From the NCBI GenBank assembly GCA_002703065.1, contig PAEO01000020.1:50066-64711 (forward strand): a DNA stretch of 14,646 nucleotides. Direction: 5' to 3'. This DNA is from Flavobacteriaceae bacterium. GTDB lineage: Bacteria > Bacteroidota > Bacteroidia > Flavobacteriales > Flavobacteriaceae. The stretch's first letter is position 1. Every line of letters starts with the position of its first letter. This document shows, in pieces, positions 14,308 through 14,646 of the stretch. The notes beneath the pieces are model-generated. The model did not search any database. It was not told the DNA's origin and saw only the letters and a list, made by a program, of their open reading frames with translations. The position numbers and the translations under genes are program-made.

Positions 14308-14646
14308 ATGAACATGATTTATCTAGACAACGCAGCAACAACTCCCATCTCTGACAATGTACTAAAAGTCATGAATGAAGTTATGAAAAATAACTTTGGT
14401 AACCCCTCATCAACTCATTCATTTGGAAGGGATTCAAAATCAATAATAGAATTAACAAGAAAAAACATAGCCAATGAACTAAAGATTAATGCTAATGAAG
14501 TTTATTTTACATCTGGTGGTACAGAGTCTAACAATATGATTTTTCATTCAGCCATTTATTTTCATGGCATTGAACGAATAATATCAACTAAAATCGAACA
14601 TAAGGCAGTATTAAAATGTATTGACACATATTGTAATAATAAAAAT
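14308..14646 (+). CDS. Cysteine desulfurase (NifS/IscS family), 5' part, cut by the window edge
   Basis: The first 113 codons of a PLP-dependent cysteine desulfurase, which releases sulfur from L-cysteine for Fe-S clusters and tRNA thiolation. The N-terminus reads MNMIYLDNAATTP (1-13), followed by FGNPSSTHSFGR (30-41), the PLP phosphate-binding TSGGTESNN (68-76) and IEHKAV (96-101), whose His98 stacks on the cofactor. The PLP lysine and catalytic cysteine lie beyond the edge. Two ATG codons are possible, 14308 and 14314; the first is listed, and the second would give MIYLDNAATT, equally typical. The frame stays open to the last base. It is divergent from the trmH-family gene and preceded by a good -7 box. 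IscS and NifS types cannot be separated from this part. Confidence 0.92.
   Translation, partial: MNMIYLDNAATTPISDNVLKVMNEVMKNNFGNPSSTHSFGRDSKSIIELTRKNIANELKINANEVYFTSGGTESNNMIFHSAIYFHGIERIISTKIEHKAVLKCIDTYCNNKN

Noticed and set aside
1..14646. Defence system, prophage, insertion sequence or CRISPR array
   Set aside because: All genes are recognisable chromosomal families in tight co-directional units. No transposase, integrase, direct-repeat array or gene of clearly foreign composition was found.

Overview
The window is very AT-rich and extremely compact. Fifteen protein genes (fourteen complete, one cut by the right edge) leave only about 247 of 14646 bases outside coding sequence, the largest gap being 75 bp. 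The gene families point to Bacteroidota, most likely a streamlined member of the Flavobacteriales such as a small-genome marine lineage. The clues are an OstA-like (LptA-related) protein, a lysine-rich DUF349 repeat protein, paired DUF368 membrane proteins, a TPR protein with the N-terminus typical of this phylum, a SpoT/Fur/PurA gene block, no Shine-Dalgarno sites at most starts, and Bacteroidota-type -7 promoter boxes (TAnnTTTG). The lineage is inferred from families and layout, not from a marker gene.

Layout. Positions 65-1793 (+) hold a tight cluster of ruvX (Holliday junction resolvase / YqgF), def (peptide deformylase) and mazG (NTP pyrophosphohydrolase), joined by 4-bp stop/start overlaps. 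It ends tail to tail with a long minus-strand block, and the two stop regions overlap by 11 bp. In transcription order, right to left, the minus-strand block is: TrmH-family RNA methyltransferase, RelA/SpoT, Fur-family regulator, PurA, OstA-like protein, class III aminotransferase, a 75-bp gap, TPR protein, two tandem DUF368 (PopT-like) proteins, AroE, DUF349 protein. At the right edge a cysteine desulfurase gene begins on the plus strand, divergent from the trmH-family gene across a 45-bp spacer.

How the genes fit together. Most are housekeeping: tRNA/rRNA modification, ppGpp turnover with its classical target PurA two genes downstream, metal- or peroxide-responsive regulation, nucleotide-pool cleaning, N-terminal protein maturation, and the shikimate pathway. 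A second theme is the envelope: the OstA-like protein (LPS transport) and the two DUF368 proteins (recycling of undecaprenyl phosphate) share one direction of transcription.

Nothing here looks like a mobile element, CRISPR array, defence island or RNA gene, and I found no clearly new system. The points worth a second look are regulatory and structural: -7 boxes so close to start codons that the mRNAs would be leaderless or nearly so, eight non-ATG starts among fifteen genes (four of them TTG), overlapping convergent gene ends, and an isolated GC-rich patch in the only sizeable gap.
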